Positions 43,062-43,673 of a stretch of 43,673 nucleotides of DNA are shown here, piece by piece. How positions within the stretch are numbered: position 1 is the first letter of the stretch; the number at the start of each line of letters is the position of its first letter. This DNA comes from Nemertoderma westbladi (lineage: Eukaryota; Xenacoelomorpha; Nemertodermatida; Nemertodermatidae): the NCBI GenBank assembly GCA_032718475.1, contig JAUCBJ010008531.1, positions 1-43,673 of the forward strand, in the 5' to 3' direction. The notes beneath the pieces are model-generated. The model was not told the DNA's origin and made no database searches. It was given only the letters and a program-made list of their open reading frames with translations. Position numbers and translations under genes: made by a program.

Positions 43062-43332
43062 CACACTTAAGTCCAGAAGAGCCTTTGCGTACAATTAGTG
43101 GACCTAGTGAATTGCCCCCTAGCGGTCGACATATGAACTGTGGAAGTCTGTCTGTGTGTAGAATTTCAAAACTTTTTATAGATTTAAGACTACAAGTGTA
43201 CCAAGTTTAGTTCCAATTCATTAAAGATTGACAGACTTCGTAGCGGTTTAAACAACGAGAAGAACGACGACAGCACGGTTCACTAATTATATCCATACGC
43301 CAAGGCTCACCTGGACTTGTGGCTCGCCCCAC
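43062..43332. mobile_element. MITE-like element related to the one at 22981
   Basis: The right end, read inward on the minus strand, is gtggggcgagccac followed by aagtccaggtgagccttggc. The left end near 43062-43092 reads cacttaagtccagaagagcc followed by tttgcgta. These form imperfect inverted arms of about 30 nt, with the left outer end eroded. The first 14 nt of the right end equal the terminus of the MITE at 22981-23525. The interior also has a ccctagcggtc phrase similar in style to the cgctagagggcca of that element. Length is about 270 bp, with no ORF. Confidence 0.6.
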
Positions 43333-43673
43333 ATAGGACAATTAATATAACAAGGGTAACGGTAGAGTCTAGGATGGCTCCTTATACCCCAAAGTTTATA
43401 ACAAGTGCACAGATAAAGATCTTAATCAAAGGAATTCTTAAAGACTTTCTATAGTGATCGTAGAACAGCACAACACCTGAGTAATAATAACATTCATTGC
43501 TATTACACGAGAAGTGAGTAACCAATGTACCGAAACAAATAGGAAGGAACAATGGAAGCTCAATCATCGGTCATTATAATTCCTATCACGAATATCGCAA
43601 CCTCAATCAATGCGACCACAATGGGAGCAGTTGGAGGCCGCCGCTCTCCTACCGGCTGAAGATAGCCAAACCC
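43333..43673. other. No gene seen
   Basis: The minus-strand frame 43382-43567 is hydrophobic in places but has no splice support or family resemblance. Presumably still intron of the SLC6 gene. Confidence 0.45.

Noticed and set aside
43382-43567. Possible upstream SLC6 exon on the minus strand
   Set aside because: Hydrophobic but without SLC6 signature residues or paired splice sites.

Overview
The window is nuclear DNA from an animal, AT-rich, with spliced genes and a heavy load of retrotransposon remnants, minisatellites and long G/C homopolymers. The gene families (DEG/ENaC channel, SLC6 transporter), the decayed non-LTR elements, a Ty3/gypsy copy that looks Mag-like, and the recurrent palindrome TAGGCCTA suggest a marine invertebrate. 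I lean towards an echinoderm or another ambulacrarian, but that is inference and no marker gene here proves it.

Layout, left to right. (1) 2357-3583, minus: the first two coding exons of an unrecognised gene that runs left. (2) 4211-5589: a 58-bp satellite with a two-unit higher-order pattern, followed by a non-LTR retrotransposon 3' end. (3) 8971-11484, minus: a complete two-exon DEG/ENaC-type sodium channel gene with two LDL-receptor class A modules in its extracellular part. (4) 11.97-13.4 kb: a composite of C-rich and G-rich arrays plus two arrays of a 36-bp hairpin unit. (5) 13.75-23.5 kb: a transposon graveyard with LINE fragments, a 63-bp minisatellite split by a LINE, a tRNA-Gly-like SINE head, a decayed Ty3/gypsy element and a MITE with 74-nt terminal inverted repeats. 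(6) 24.26-25.56 kb: an unrecognised, coding-like block with stem-loops upstream and overlapping open frames. (7) 25.8-29.4 kb: further inverted and tandem repeats and two more LINE pieces.

(8) 31486-42799, minus: the last three exons of an SLC6 neurotransmitter/amino-acid transporter gene. Splice phases match across introns of 2459 and 8178 bp, and the 5' exons lie beyond the right edge. The larger intron contains a separate intronless 950-codon ORF on the same strand (35879-38731). Its protein carries about fifteen copies of a short motif of the form V-x-L-I-D-I, eleven of them in a tandem block. The motif resembles SUMO-interacting motifs, and this nested gene is the most interesting object in the window.

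The genes form no operon or shared pathway. The two recognisable membrane proteins (a sodium channel and a sodium-coupled transporter) are neighbours about 20 kb apart on the same strand, with transposon debris between them. Exon boundaries were deduced by eye from splice consensus, reading phase and protein-family conservation; there is no transcript evidence.
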